From positions 1 to 53,129 of the forward strand of contig PAQX01000086.1 of the NCBI GenBank assembly GCA_002709835.1: a stretch of DNA of 53,129 bases. Direction: 5' to 3'. Under the pieces are notes generated by a model that had not been told where the DNA came from, did not search any database, and saw only the letters and a list, made by a program, of their open reading frames with translations. Below are positions 17,219 through 25,004 of the stretch, piece after piece. The translations under genes were made by a program, and so were the position numbers. The DNA comes from Deltaproteobacteria bacterium (GTDB taxonomy: Bacteria; Myxococcota_A; UBA9160; UBA4427). Positions within the stretch are counted from its first letter, which is position 1. Each line of letters starts with the position of its first letter.

Positions 17219-18034
17219 CTAACGGCCCTTGAACTCCGCCTTGCGGCGTTCGATGAAAGATTTGACACCTTCCCGAGCATCGTCACTTTCCATGAGCCGC
17301 TTCTGTGTCGGCGCGAGCGCGGCGGCGGCGGCGTCCTGCCCCTCGAGGAGATAGCGCCGCGAAGACGCCTTGGTCTCCTGGACGGCGAGCGGCGCGCACT
17401 CGGCGATCTGCTCCGCGATCTCGATCGCGCGGTCGAGCTGCTGGCCGGCCGGGACGACCTCTTGAACGAGCCCGATCCGGTGTGCCTCCTGGGCATCGAA
17501 CTCGTCGGACGTGAGGAGGTGGTACATCGCGTTTCCCCAACCCGCGCGCTGGACGAAGCGGATCGTGGCGCCGCCGGTCGCGTGGATGCCGCGTTTGGGC
17601 TCGAGCTGGGAGAAGCGGGAGTCGTCGGCGGCGATCACGATGTCGCCGCCGAGGGCGAGCTCGATTCCCAGGGTGAAGGAGATGCCGTGGGTCGCGGTCA
17701 CGATCGGCTTTCGGCAGGCCTTGCCGAGGCCGACGATGTCGATCCGTCCCTCAGTCGGGCTGCTCGACGTGCCACGGCTGCCTTCTTCCATGCGCCCCGT
17801 CCACTTGGGGAGGTCGAGGCCCGCGGTGAAGTGATCTCCGTGGCCGAAAATCACGCCTACCCAGAGGTCGTTCTCCTCGTCAAGCCGGGTCATCGCGTCC
17901 ACCAGCTGCTTCGCCATCGTCGGCGTATAACCGTTGTACTTCTCGGGGCGATTCAGTCCGATCAGGAAGACGTGCCCGCGGACCTCGGTCGAGATCGAGC
18001 CTTCGTTGTCGGTTCCTGCGGTCTTTCCGCTCAT
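17219..18034 (-). CDS. Enoyl-CoA hydratase/isomerase family protein (crotonase fold)
   Basis: 271-aa crotonase-fold protein: oxyanion-hole region GDHFTAGLDLP, then FTLGIELALGGDIVIAADD, and FSQLEPKRGIHATGG with the first catalytic Glu. The second hydratase Glu position (in SLAMEMV of rat enoyl-CoA hydratase) aligns with Tyr in GNAMYHLL, so classical water addition is uncertain and another crotonase reaction (isomerisation, C-C cleavage) is possible. ATG 18034 has CTGGAG 8 nt upstream. It converges with the BVMO gene; a connection through lactone or ring-opened CoA ester metabolism is speculative. Confidence 0.88.
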   Translation of the reverse strand: MSGKTAGTDNEGSISTEVRGHVFLIGLNRPEKYNGYTPTMAKQLVDAMTRLDEENDLWVGVIFGHGDHFTAGLDLPKWTGRMEEGSRGTSSSPTEGRIDIVGLGKACRKPIVTATHGISFTLGIELALGGDIVIAADDSRFSQLEPKRGIHATGGATIRFVQRAGWGNAMYHLLTSDEFDAQEAHRIGLVQEVVPAGQQLDRAIEIAEQIAECAPLAVQETKASSRRYLLEGQDAAAAALAPTQKRLMESDDAREGVKSFIERRKAEFKGR

Positions 18035-18216
18035 CGGGATCTCCAGCAGCGCCGCGTGGCGCGTTCACCCGGACAGTACGCGACGCTCCTCGGAGCTGCC
18101 CCGGGCCCCGCGAGACCTCGGGTCCGGCGCACCGCGCCCGGTCGGCTTCGCTACCATGATGCGGTCCCCCGAGCTCGCGTCGGAGCGCCCGCCCCCACGC
18201 CCAGTCCGGAGTCGTC

Positions 18217-18783
18217 GTGATTCGAAAACTTGCCCTTGTCCTGCTCGTCTTTTCTCTGCTCGTGCCGGCGACCGCCCTCGCCGAGGCCGGCTTCCAGTTC
18301 GGCATTCCGAACCGCAACTTCCCGGAAGACGAATCCGTGAACGGGATGCGCCTCTCGTTCTTGTGGGGCAACAACCAAGAGACGTCGGGCTTCGACCTCG
18401 GTCTTTTCTCGGTCTCCCAGACCCAGACCCGTTCGGGCTTCGCGCTGATCGGCGGGGTCAGCCGCGTCACGGGCAATACGGATGGCGCCGCCAACTTCTC
18501 GCTCATGAACTACCACTCGGGGCGTGATCAGGGTCTCAACGCGGCGTTCATCAACATGGTCAACAACACCGAGGACGCCTTCAATCTGGGCTTCGTCCAG
18601 ATCGCCCAGGGCCGGACCTCGGTAGACGTCGGTGGCCTGAATATTTCGAAGCAGTCCGATGTCCAGATCGGCTTCATCAACATCACGGACCAGATCGACG
18701 GCTTCCAGTTCGGTTTCATCAACATGGCCGAGAACGGCTTCTTCAAGTTCTTCCCGATCTTCAACTACGCCAAGCAGCCTTAG
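18217..18783 (+). CDS. Secreted LA_2272-type surface-repeat protein
   Basis: 188-aa exported protein starting at GTG 18217, with GGAG 5-6 nt upstream. A signal peptide MIRKLALVLLVFSLLVPATALA is cleaved before EAGF. The rest is built of short repeats with alternating hydrophobic and Gly/Asn/Asp residues (FINMVNNTEDAFNLGFVQIA, GLNISKQSDVQIGFINI, GFQFGFINMAENGF), typical of the LA_2272 surface-repeat family known from Leptospira. Likely outer-membrane or surface-associated beta structure; function unknown. A lone gene between the crotonase and the tRNA. Confidence 0.8.
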   Translation: MIRKLALVLLVFSLLVPATALAEAGFQFGIPNRNFPEDESVNGMRLSFLWGNNQETSGFDLGLFSVSQTQTRSGFALIGGVSRVTGNTDGAANFSLMNYHSGRDQGLNAAFINMVNNTEDAFNLGFVQIAQGRTSVDVGGLNISKQSDVQIGFINITDQIDGFQFGFINMAENGFFKFFPIFNYAKQP

Positions 18784-19025
18784 CCTCGGGATCGATCGCC
18801 GCCCCCGGCGACCGTGGGCAGGCACGCCGTATCGGGAAAACTCGTCCGGGTTCCTTGCCCGACCACCCGGCGAGACAGGGCGAAAAAACGCCCGAATCCG
18901 CCCATTTGCCCCCGGATCGAGCCCATTCGGACGGGGGTCTAGGCGCCGGGCGGCGGAACCGCTAGGATCCGCGTCCCGATGGCCCAGGGGTCCCGCCCCG
19001 ACGTCGCCATCACCGGAAGATCTGC

Positions 19026-19102
19026 GCGCCCGTAGCTCAGTTGGATAGAGCACTAGCTTGCGGAGCTAGGGGTCGCACGTTCGAGTCGTGCCGGGCGCGC
19101 CA
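19026..19102 (+). tRNA. tRNA-Arg, anticodon GCG, CCA encoded
   Basis: Complete cloverleaf: acceptor GCGCCCG/CGGGCGC (7 bp), TA, D stem GCTC/GAGC, anticodon stem CTAGC/GCTAG with loop TTGCGGA (anticodon GCG at 19060-19062), 5-nt variable region GGGTC, T stem GCACG/CGTGC with loop TTCGAGT, discriminator G, and encoded CCA (19100-19102). The anticodon reads CGC and CGU. A GCG anticodon is unusual among bacterial tRNA-Arg genes, which mostly carry ACG. No integrase lies next to it. Confidence 0.95.
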
Positions 19103-19404
19103 GATTTCTTCCGAAGGTCGCAGAAGCGACCCCGCGTCTGCCGCGCGATGCGTCCGTGTCTTGCTTGGCCCCTCGCCCCGGCCGCGTTTTTGATCCCCGA
19201 TTGAATCGGGTGCGCGCGAAGATTCGGCCTGTCCCGGCCAACGAGCCTCTCCTGCGAATCGGCGTGCCTCGCTCCGACGCTGGGAAAAGCGTCGTGACGC
19301 CCTTGGTCGAGTGACAACGATATGTGTCGCGCCACGAAGGTCGGGGGGGCACCGAGATCGCCACCGAGAACCTTCCGATCCACCTTCCAAGGCAGGCCTC
19401 GGGG
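19103..19404. other. Intergenic region downstream of the tRNA
   Basis: About 300 bp with no gene I can support. It contains a short perfect palindrome CCCGATT-G-AATCGGG (19196-19210) with a T run before it on the plus strand rather than after it, so it is not a normal terminator in that direction. No att-like repeat or second tRNA seen. Confidence 0.5.
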
Positions 19405-19956
19405 TCAGCCGGTGATCCCGGGTTCGCCCTTTACCGGACCGACGATCTCTTCCGTGAGCCAGCCGCCGTAGTAGCCGCCCGGCTGGGGCCGGGCGCGCTC
19501 GTCGGCCACGAAACATTCGAGGCGAGACGGATAGAAGGCGAACCAGCCCGCGATTCCCGCGAACTCGGGGAACACGCGCGGGTAGCACCAGGCGACCGAG
19601 CCGGGGCCGTCGATGAGGTCGAAGTCGATGGCTTCGCCCTTCCATTCGCAGAGCGAGCGTCGTCCACTCGGCGCCAGCGCGGCGATGTCGACGTCTTCCG
19701 GGGGGACGTAGAAGGTCGGTGGGCTCGCGGTTTCGAGGACGCGAACGGCTCGCGTCGTCGCGGCGATCACTCGCGTGCCGAAGCGGACTTCCACTCGCCG
19801 AGAGTCGGCGATGATTCTAGGGGGGCGGGGGTAGTCCCAGACCGACTCCTGCCCGGGGCCCGGCGTCTTCGCGAAGTCCGGGCGTCGCTGGCCTCGGTAG
19901 TCCCACTTCTCGCGGGCCGCGTCGATCATTCCATTGCTCTCGAGGAAGTCTGCCAT
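19405..19956 (-). CDS. DUF427 domain-containing protein
   Basis: 183-aa cytoplasmic protein of the DUF427 family. The core PPRIIADSRRVEVRFGTRVIAATTRAVRVLETASPPTFYVPPEDV (described; key landmarks ADSRRVEVRF and FYVPPEDV) and CEWKGEAIDFDL, AWCYP and VAFYPSR-like segments (here WFAFYPSRLE) match the family. It folds as a small beta-rich domain with no proven activity. The start ATG 19956 has only a weak AGGG upstream. A lone gene, antisense to nothing recognisable, next to the P450 gene on the same strand (111 bp apart). Confidence 0.85.
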   Translation of the reverse strand: MADFLESNGMIDAAREKWDYRGQRRPDFAKTPGPGQESVWDYPRPPRIIADSRRVEVRFGTRVIAATTRAVRVLETASPPTFYVPPEDVDIAALAPSGRRSLCEWKGEAIDFDLIDGPGSVAWCYPRVFPEFAGIAGWFAFYPSRLECFVADERARPQPGGYYGGWLTEEIVGPVKGEPGITG

Positions 19957-20067
19957 CGTCGAACCCTAGCTTCCCGGTTCGAAGAGGCCGGACGCGTTTG
20001 CCTATTACCGTGTCACTCGCCCGCAGCGGGCCCGGGGCGCGTTGCGCCGCACGCGTTCGGTCGACGA

Positions 20068-21285
20068 CTAGCGCCTCAGGTCGACGATCATCCGGAGCGG
20101 TCGGCGCATGATCCCGACCTGTTCCCAATCGTCTTCGCTGCTCTTGAGGACGGCGTCCGCGGAAAGGAATGTGAGCGCCGCTTCGAGCATGAACGAGAGT
20201 TCCTGCATCGCGAGGTTCGCGCCGAGGCAGTAGTGCGGCCCGTTTCCGAACGTGAGCGCCTCCCGGGCGTCGCGGGTCACGTCGAAACGGTGCGGATCTT
20301 CGAATACCGACGAGTCGCGGTTCGCGCTCGCCGGCGACAGCATGATCGAGTCGCCGCGACGGATCGTCTTGCCATGAATTTCGAAGTCTTCGGTGGCGTA
20401 TCGCGGCGTGACGGCGGCGAGGGAGCCGAAGTCGTATCGGAGCGCCTCTCGGACGGCATTCGGGATCAGGCTGGGATCTTTGCGGACGAGGGCGAACTGA
20501 TCCGGGTGGTCGAAGAGGTGCCGGAACATGTGACAGGCACCGAGGGTCGTGGTTTCGGAGCCCGCCGAGATCAGGCTCGCGACGAAGACCATGATCTCGT
20601 CGTCGGAGAGGGGCGGATGCTCCGTTTCCTCGTGGATGAGGTCCGAGACGAGATCTTCGCTTCGCTCTTGACGGCGATCCCCGGTCAACTTGAGGATCCA
20701 CTCCGCGAGCTCTTCGAGGGCGGCATCGCCGCGCCGGAGATTCTCCTCGTCGGCGAAGAAGACGTACCGCCGGAGAACGTCCTGGGCCAGAGCGCGGAAT
20801 CGCGACTCGTCTCCTGGGAAGGGCGGGATCCCGGCGATCCGTGCGATGACCGTGTTCGGGATCGGGTCGGCGAAGGCCGCCAGGAGGTCGACACGCCCGG
20901 TCGCTTCGCGGATCGGCGCCGCGAATTGTTCGACGACTTCGCGGACCTGGCGCTCCATGCGCCGGACGGCACGGGGCGTGAACCCGGCGGCAACGCGCTT
21001 GCGCCAGACCCGATGGTTCTCCGGGTTCTTGTGCAGGACACTCGCGCTGTCGAAGCGCCCTGCGAACGATCCCGGCTCCGGCGCGACGTAGTCGTCGAAC
21101 ACGCTTCGGCTCTTCGAGAGGCCCGGGTCCGCGAGCATGCGCTTCACGTCGTCGTAGCGGGTGACGAACCACCATCCGAGGTGCGGGTCGTAGTAGACCG
21201 GCTCTTCTTCGCGCAGGCGTTCGAGCCCCGCGTGGGGATCGCGGACGAAATCGGGATCGAGGAGGAGCGATTCGGAGGTCGGCAT
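20068..21285 (-). CDS. Cytochrome P450
   Basis: Second P450 of the window, 405 aa. I-helix AGSETTTL with Glu-Thr, K-helix ExxR as EALR, and heme loop FGNGPHYCLG with Cys353 as thiolate ligand. ATG 21285 (MPTSESLLLD) fits the usual bacterial N-terminus; GAGG is about 8 nt upstream. It lacks a neighbouring ferredoxin gene. It is divergent from the amidohydrolase with 126 bp between them, and the two may be co-regulated. Sequence differs clearly from the P450 at 2501, so this is not a recent duplication. Substrate unknown. Confidence 0.94.
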   Translation of the reverse strand: MPTSESLLLDPDFVRDPHAGLERLREEEPVYYDPHLGWWFVTRYDDVKRMLADPGLSKSRSVFDDYVAPEPGSFAGRFDSASVLHKNPENHRVWRKRVAAGFTPRAVRRMERQVREVVEQFAAPIREATGRVDLLAAFADPIPNTVIARIAGIPPFPGDESRFRALAQDVLRRYVFFADEENLRRGDAALEELAEWILKLTGDRRQERSEDLVSDLIHEETEHPPLSDDEIMVFVASLISAGSETTTLGACHMFRHLFDHPDQFALVRKDPSLIPNAVREALRYDFGSLAAVTPRYATEDFEIHGKTIRRGDSIMLSPASANRDSSVFEDPHRFDVTRDAREALTFGNGPHYCLGANLAMQELSFMLEAALTFLSADAVLKSSEDDWEQVGIMRRPLRMIVDLRR

Positions 21286-21411
21286 GGCGCCGCCTCAGCA
21301 TAGGGAAATCGCGTGGGGCCGCGCTCCGGCGCGGGTCCCGATTTCGTTACGCTCTCTCGACGATCGGAAGCATTCTGCTTCGGAACCGAGCCGCCGTCTG
21401 CGAGAGAATCC

Positions 21412-22644
21412 ATGCCCTCCGAAACGCCCTACATCGTGATCACCGCCGATACCCACGCGGGAAACTCCGTTGCCGGCTACCGCGACTACCTCGATCCCGA
21501 GTTCCGCGACGAGTTCGACGAGTGGCGCGGCGGCTATACGAACCCGGCGAAGAAGCACATCGGGGGCAAGAAGGCGAAGAACTGGGACGCGGAGCTCCGC
21601 CGCGGCGACTTGTTGGGCGATGGCGTCGTCGGGGAGGTCATCTTTCCGAACACCGTGCCGCCCTTCTACGAGAAAGCCTTCCACGTCGCACCGCCGCCGA
21701 CGCCCGAGCAGTACCGGCGCTTTCGCGCGGGCACCCGGGCCCACAACCGATGGCTTGCCGAGTTCTGTCAGGAGGATCCCGTCTCCCGTGCGGGCATCGG
21801 TCTGATTCACCTGAACGACATCGACGACGCCATCGAGGACGTCGAGTGGATCGCCGAGAACGGGCTGCGCGGCGGCGTGCTCCTCCCGCTGCCGGCGCCT
21901 TCCGACGTGCATCTTCCCCAGCTGAACGACCGATCCCTCGACCGCCTCTGGGCGGCGATCCAGGATCACGACCTCGTCATGAACCAGCACTCCGGCCAGG
22001 GCTGCCCGACCTATTCCGGGGCGCAGGGTTCGAATGCGCTCTGGGCGATGGAGATGACCTTCTACGTCCAGCGCGGTTTCACGACCCTGATCATGGGCGG
22101 TGTCTTCGAGCGCTTCCCCGGTCTCAAGTTCATCTTGACCGAGAGCGGCTGCGCCTGGGCGCCTGCGCTCATGAAGCACATGGACGGGATGTACCTGGCG
22201 TGGAAGATGGGCGCGATCGGCGAGATCGACACGTCGAACGATCCGCCCCTCGAAGAGCTCCCGAGCTTCTATGCCAAGCGCAACTGCTGGTATGGCGCGA
22301 GCTTCCCGAGCCCCGCGGACGTCGCCGGTCGCGAGGTCGTCGGCAAGGACCGCGTGCTCTGGGGGAACGACTACCCTCACTACGAGGGCTGCTACCCGTA
22401 CTCGCGCGAGAACATGCGCTTCGCCTTCGCGGACGTCCCGGAAGACGAAGTCCGCATGATGCTCGGTGAGAATGCCGCCGCCCTTTATGGATTCGACCTC
22501 GAAGCGCTTCGCGCGCGCGCGGAGGAGGTGGCGATCACGCCCGCGCTCGTTCGGGAACCCCTGGACGAAATCCCGGCGGACTCGACCTGCATCACGTTCC
22601 AGCGTGCCCGAGCCGAGAAAGCGATGGCGAGCGCCGAGGGCTAG
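21412..22644 (+). CDS. Amidohydrolase 2 family (metal-dependent TIM-barrel hydrolase/decarboxylase)
   Basis: 410-aa protein of the amidohydrolase-2 clan. It begins with VITADTHAG (metal-ligand position reads DxH, as in many relatives), carries LVMNQHSGQG, FILTESGCAW and the late acidic ligand in LWGNDYPHYEG. The family includes o-pyrocatechuate-like decarboxylases and C-C hydrolases; an exact reaction cannot be assigned. ATG 21412 is preferred over the in-frame GTG/ATG at 21313; the ribosome binding site is weak (GAGAG). Divergent from the P450 at 20068. Confidence 0.82.
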   Translation: MPSETPYIVITADTHAGNSVAGYRDYLDPEFRDEFDEWRGGYTNPAKKHIGGKKAKNWDAELRRGDLLGDGVVGEVIFPNTVPPFYEKAFHVAPPPTPEQYRRFRAGTRAHNRWLAEFCQEDPVSRAGIGLIHLNDIDDAIEDVEWIAENGLRGGVLLPLPAPSDVHLPQLNDRSLDRLWAAIQDHDLVMNQHSGQGCPTYSGAQGSNALWAMEMTFYVQRGFTTLIMGGVFERFPGLKFILTESGCAWAPALMKHMDGMYLAWKMGAIGEIDTSNDPPLEELPSFYAKRNCWYGASFPSPADVAGREVVGKDRVLWGNDYPHYEGCYPYSRENMRFAFADVPEDEVRMMLGENAAALYGFDLEALRARAEEVAITPALVREPLDEIPADSTCITFQRARAEKAMASAEG

Positions 22645-22648
22645 CCGT

Positions 22649-22680
22649 TTCGGGGGCGCGACGGGAGCCGCGCGCCCGAA
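22649..22680. terminator. Hairpin between convergent genes (possible terminator without U-tract)
   Basis: An 11-bp stem (TTCGGG/CCCGAA plus GCGCG/CGCGC with one G:G mismatch) and 8-nt loop follows the amidohydrolase stop and lies just before the end of the opposite gene. There is no T run on either side, so it is at best a weak or Rho-independent-poor terminator. Confidence 0.35.
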
Positions 22681-22689
22681 GTCGACCGA

Positions 22690-22989
22690 CTAGATCGCGA
22701 GCGCGCCGTCGACGTCGACCGTCTCACCGGTCGCGTAGTTCTTCCAATCGCGGCCCGCGGCCTCTTCCGCGGTGTAGCGGATGCGCGCGCGGTTCGGAGT
22801 CCACTTGCCGAGGACGCTGCGCGGGTACGACTGGAGCATCGACTCGGTCACGAGCTTCAGGATCCCGGTCAAGACGACGGAGCCGTCCTCGTCGCGGGTG
22901 ATCTCGAGGGCGCCGAGTTCGGTGTTCTTGAGCGTCTTGAAGGTGAGGACGGGGACCGAGCTGAATTCGTCGGGGATCTCTACGGACAT
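22690..22989 (-). CDS. Hypothetical 99-aa protein
   Basis: A small acidic protein with no cysteine and no membrane segment, which I do not recognise. Its sequence alternates short beta-like runs (VPVLTFKTLKN, GSVVLTGILKLVTESML) and ends GETVDVDGALAI. The ATG at 22989 has GGAG about 10 nt upstream, and a good sigma70-like promoter lies about 80-105 bp upstream, so it is likely a real gene. It converges with the amidohydrolase. Confidence 0.6.
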   Translation of the reverse strand: MSVEIPDEFSSVPVLTFKTLKNTELGALEITRDEDGSVVLTGILKLVTESMLQSYPRSVLGKWTPNRARIRYTAEEAAGRDWKNYATGETVDVDGALAI

Positions 22990-23065
22990 GGGAGAGGGTC
23001 TCCTGGGCGGGGCGGGACTCTGGGTCGCGGCGCGCCGCCGGCGGGGTGGATTTCAGTCGGGCCGT

Positions 23066-23094
23066 AACCTAACCAGCTCCGAGGTGCGCTGCAA
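23066..23094 (-). promoter_or_regulatory. Sigma70-like promoter for the 99-aa hypothetical gene
   Basis: On the minus strand TTGCAG (-35, 23089-23094) and TAGGTT (-10, 23066-23071) are separated by exactly 17 bp. Transcription would start near 23059, about 70 nt before the ATG. Confidence 0.42.
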
Positions 23095-23282
23095 GTTACT
23101 GGAATTACAGTCGAATTGGTCGCCTTGGGGCCGGGTCGGAACGCTGACGGGGCGTCCCGGCGATCGACCGCGTCTCGCAAAAAAGCATGAATCTCCGAGT
23201 CCCCAAACGGCCCTCACGGCATCTCACTCTCTGAGCGAGGGGCGCCGCGTGCGGCGCTCGCTGCCGATGCGGAGAATCCAGG

Positions 23283-23480
23283 ATGCCGACCCGACTCGAA
23301 GAGAACGCCCCGGAAGCCGTCGACCATTTCTGCGCGCGCTGCCTGCGCCCGGTCGCCGAGGACGCGAGCGCGTGTCCGAACTGCTCGCGTCGCTTCGAGG
23401 GGCGAGGGCGGTTCGACCGACTCATGGGCTCACCGCCCTCGGCCGAGTCGCTCGAGATGATGCGCTGCGGTCGACGTTAG
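23283..23480 (+). CDS. Small zinc-ribbon protein
   Basis: 65-aa protein with CxxC-x10-CxxC (FCARCLRP and ACPNCSRR), a typical one-zinc ribbon of about 20 residues, then a short Arg-rich tail. Nothing else can be said about its role. ATG 23283 has GGAG 9 nt upstream. It converges with the DUF411 gene. Confidence 0.6.
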   Translation: MPTRLEENAPEAVDHFCARCLRPVAEDASACPNCSRRFEGRGRFDRLMGSPPSAESLEMMRCGRR

Positions 23481-23494
23481 GCGGTCCCCGTGTC

Positions 23495-23983
23495 TCAGGG
23501 TGCGTGAGAAGCGAAGATCTCCGTGCCTCCCGGTCCGAACGCGATCACGTCGTAGGCCTCGTGTCGATGAGGGTCCGGATGCTCCATGCCAGGTGATCCC
23601 ATCGGCATGCCCGGTACGGCGAGGCCGGTGATCTCCGGCCGCTCCGCGAGCAGTCGGCGGATGTCGCTCGCCGGGACATGACCCTCGACCACGTAGCCGT
23701 CGATCATGGCGGTGTGGCAGGATGCGAGGCCGCGAGCGATTCCATTCTCCATTTTCAGTCGGGAGAGATCGGGCAGGTCCGTCGCCTCGACCGCGAAGCC
23801 GGCGTCGCGCAGGTGGTCGATCCACTTGGTGCAGCAGCCGCAGGTCGGTGTCTTGTATACCTGGATCACCGTCGCTTCCGCGGGGCGGCTGCTGAACATC
23901 GAGAAGGCGCCGGTGACAAGCAGGGCGGCGACGAACGCCGCGAAGAAGCCGGGGCCGAAGCGAGAGGGGCGGGACGGGGCCAT
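23495..23983 (-). CDS. DUF411 family metal-binding protein
   Basis: 162-aa protein of the DUF411 family, linked in other bacteria to copper and metal resistance. An N-terminal hydrophobic anchor or signal (FFAAFVAALLVTGAFSMF) places it in or across the inner membrane. The core begins IQVYKTPTCGCCTKWIDHL with a Cys-Gly-Cys-Cys cluster, and GIARGLASCHTAMIDGYVVEGHVPA follows; a His-rich end (PDPHRHEA) is extra. ATG 23983 is chosen over 24025 because GGAGG lies 8 nt upstream. A functional link with the copper operon 20 kb away is possible but not shown. Confidence 0.85.
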   Translation of the reverse strand: MAPSRPSRFGPGFFAAFVAALLVTGAFSMFSSRPAEATVIQVYKTPTCGCCTKWIDHLRDAGFAVEATDLPDLSRLKMENGIARGLASCHTAMIDGYVVEGHVPASDIRRLLAERPEITGLAVPGMPMGSPGMEHPDPHRHEAYDVIAFGPGGTEIFASHAP

Positions 23984-24126
23984 CGAGGCGTCCTCCAGGA
24001 GCCGGTCCCGTCGGGCACGGCTCATCGTGGGCTGCGGTTGGAAAGAGTAGTCGGGATCGATCGATTCCGCGTTTTCAGCGCCGGGGGTACGCCTTCGCCA
24101 CGAATCGCTGCGGAAGGGCGCGGTCC

Positions 24127-24891
24127 CTACGACGCAGCCTCGAACGCCTCGTTGATTTCATCCCAGAGGCCGATGCGGGCCTGCAGGGCGCGCCGGGCGG
24201 CGCTCACGGCGAGGGCAGCACGATTGGCGTCGTCGCCGATCAGTCGGTCGACGAGGCGGTGTGCGATCGGCCCGTGCTGCTCGCCGTCGGTTTGGATGTG
24301 GCGCTCGAGGTAGAAGGCCAGGGGGCCGAACCGGTCGGGGTCTCGATCGCGGAGCTTCGCGACGAGTTCCTCGAACATCGGCGGGATGACGAGCTCCCGT
24401 CCATACGCGAAAGCCGCTGCGACCTCTACGTCCGACCCTGCCGAGAGCGCGAGGGTCGTTTCGACGAAGGCCCGTACACCGGGGGAGAGCCGAGCCGTCT
24501 CGAGCGCAACGGGGACGGACGCGCCGCCTCGCAGGGCGTCGATGAAGCGAGTGATCGGCTCCGTATCGGCGCCGACGGCCTCCATCGCATCGAGGTACAT
24601 CTCGAAGTGGGCGCGGGGGCGACCGTCCGCGTCGAGGTCGCTCTCCTCGTCGAGGACGATCTCGTTCAGGAAGCGGCGCTCGACGGGATCCCCCGTCGGG
24701 AGCCACGGCACATCCACACAGGTCAGCCTCTGTTGGAGGGACTTCACCAGCGACATGAAGTCCCAGACCGCGAATACGTGCCTCTCCATGAAGCAGACGA
24801 CCGCATTCTCGTTCGAGAGCCCGGCGTAGACCGGGTGGGAGAGAAGCGCTTCGCGGTCGGGGATCAGCTGTTCTGCGAGGGGGAGGGACAT
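24127..24891 (-). CDS. DUF3050 family protein (heme-oxygenase-like fold)
   Basis: 254-aa soluble protein. The opening SHPVYAGLSNENAVVCFMERHVFAVWDFMSLVK (landmark FMERHVFAVWDFMSL) matches DUF3050, a heme-oxygenase-like alpha-helical family that overlaps in fold with TenA-like and iron-containing redox enzymes. His and Glu residues that could bind a metal are present (EIVLDEESD, RHIQTDGEQHG) but I cannot assign ligands. The start is ATG 24891; no good ribosome binding site was found. Activity unknown. Confidence 0.7.
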   Translation of the reverse strand: MSLPLAEQLIPDREALLSHPVYAGLSNENAVVCFMERHVFAVWDFMSLVKSLQQRLTCVDVPWLPTGDPVERRFLNEIVLDEESDLDADGRPRAHFEMYLDAMEAVGADTEPITRFIDALRGGASVPVALETARLSPGVRAFVETTLALSAGSDVEVAAAFAYGRELVIPPMFEELVAKLRDRDPDRFGPLAFYLERHIQTDGEQHGPIAHRLVDRLIGDDANRAALAVSAARRALQARIGLWDEINEAFEAAS

Positions 24892-25004
24892 CACGATAAC
24901 GAGAGTGTAGCCGCAGGATTTGCGCTCGGACGGCTGGCTTGGCGCCGAAGAGAGTGACGCCGGTCCATGTGGGTCGGGAACCCGTCGGGCGTCTGCGAGG
25001 TCCG

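Noticed and set aside
19026..19102. tRNA gene as an attachment site of an integrated island
   Set aside because: No integrase, no direct repeat of the tRNA 3' end and no shift in gene type on either side.
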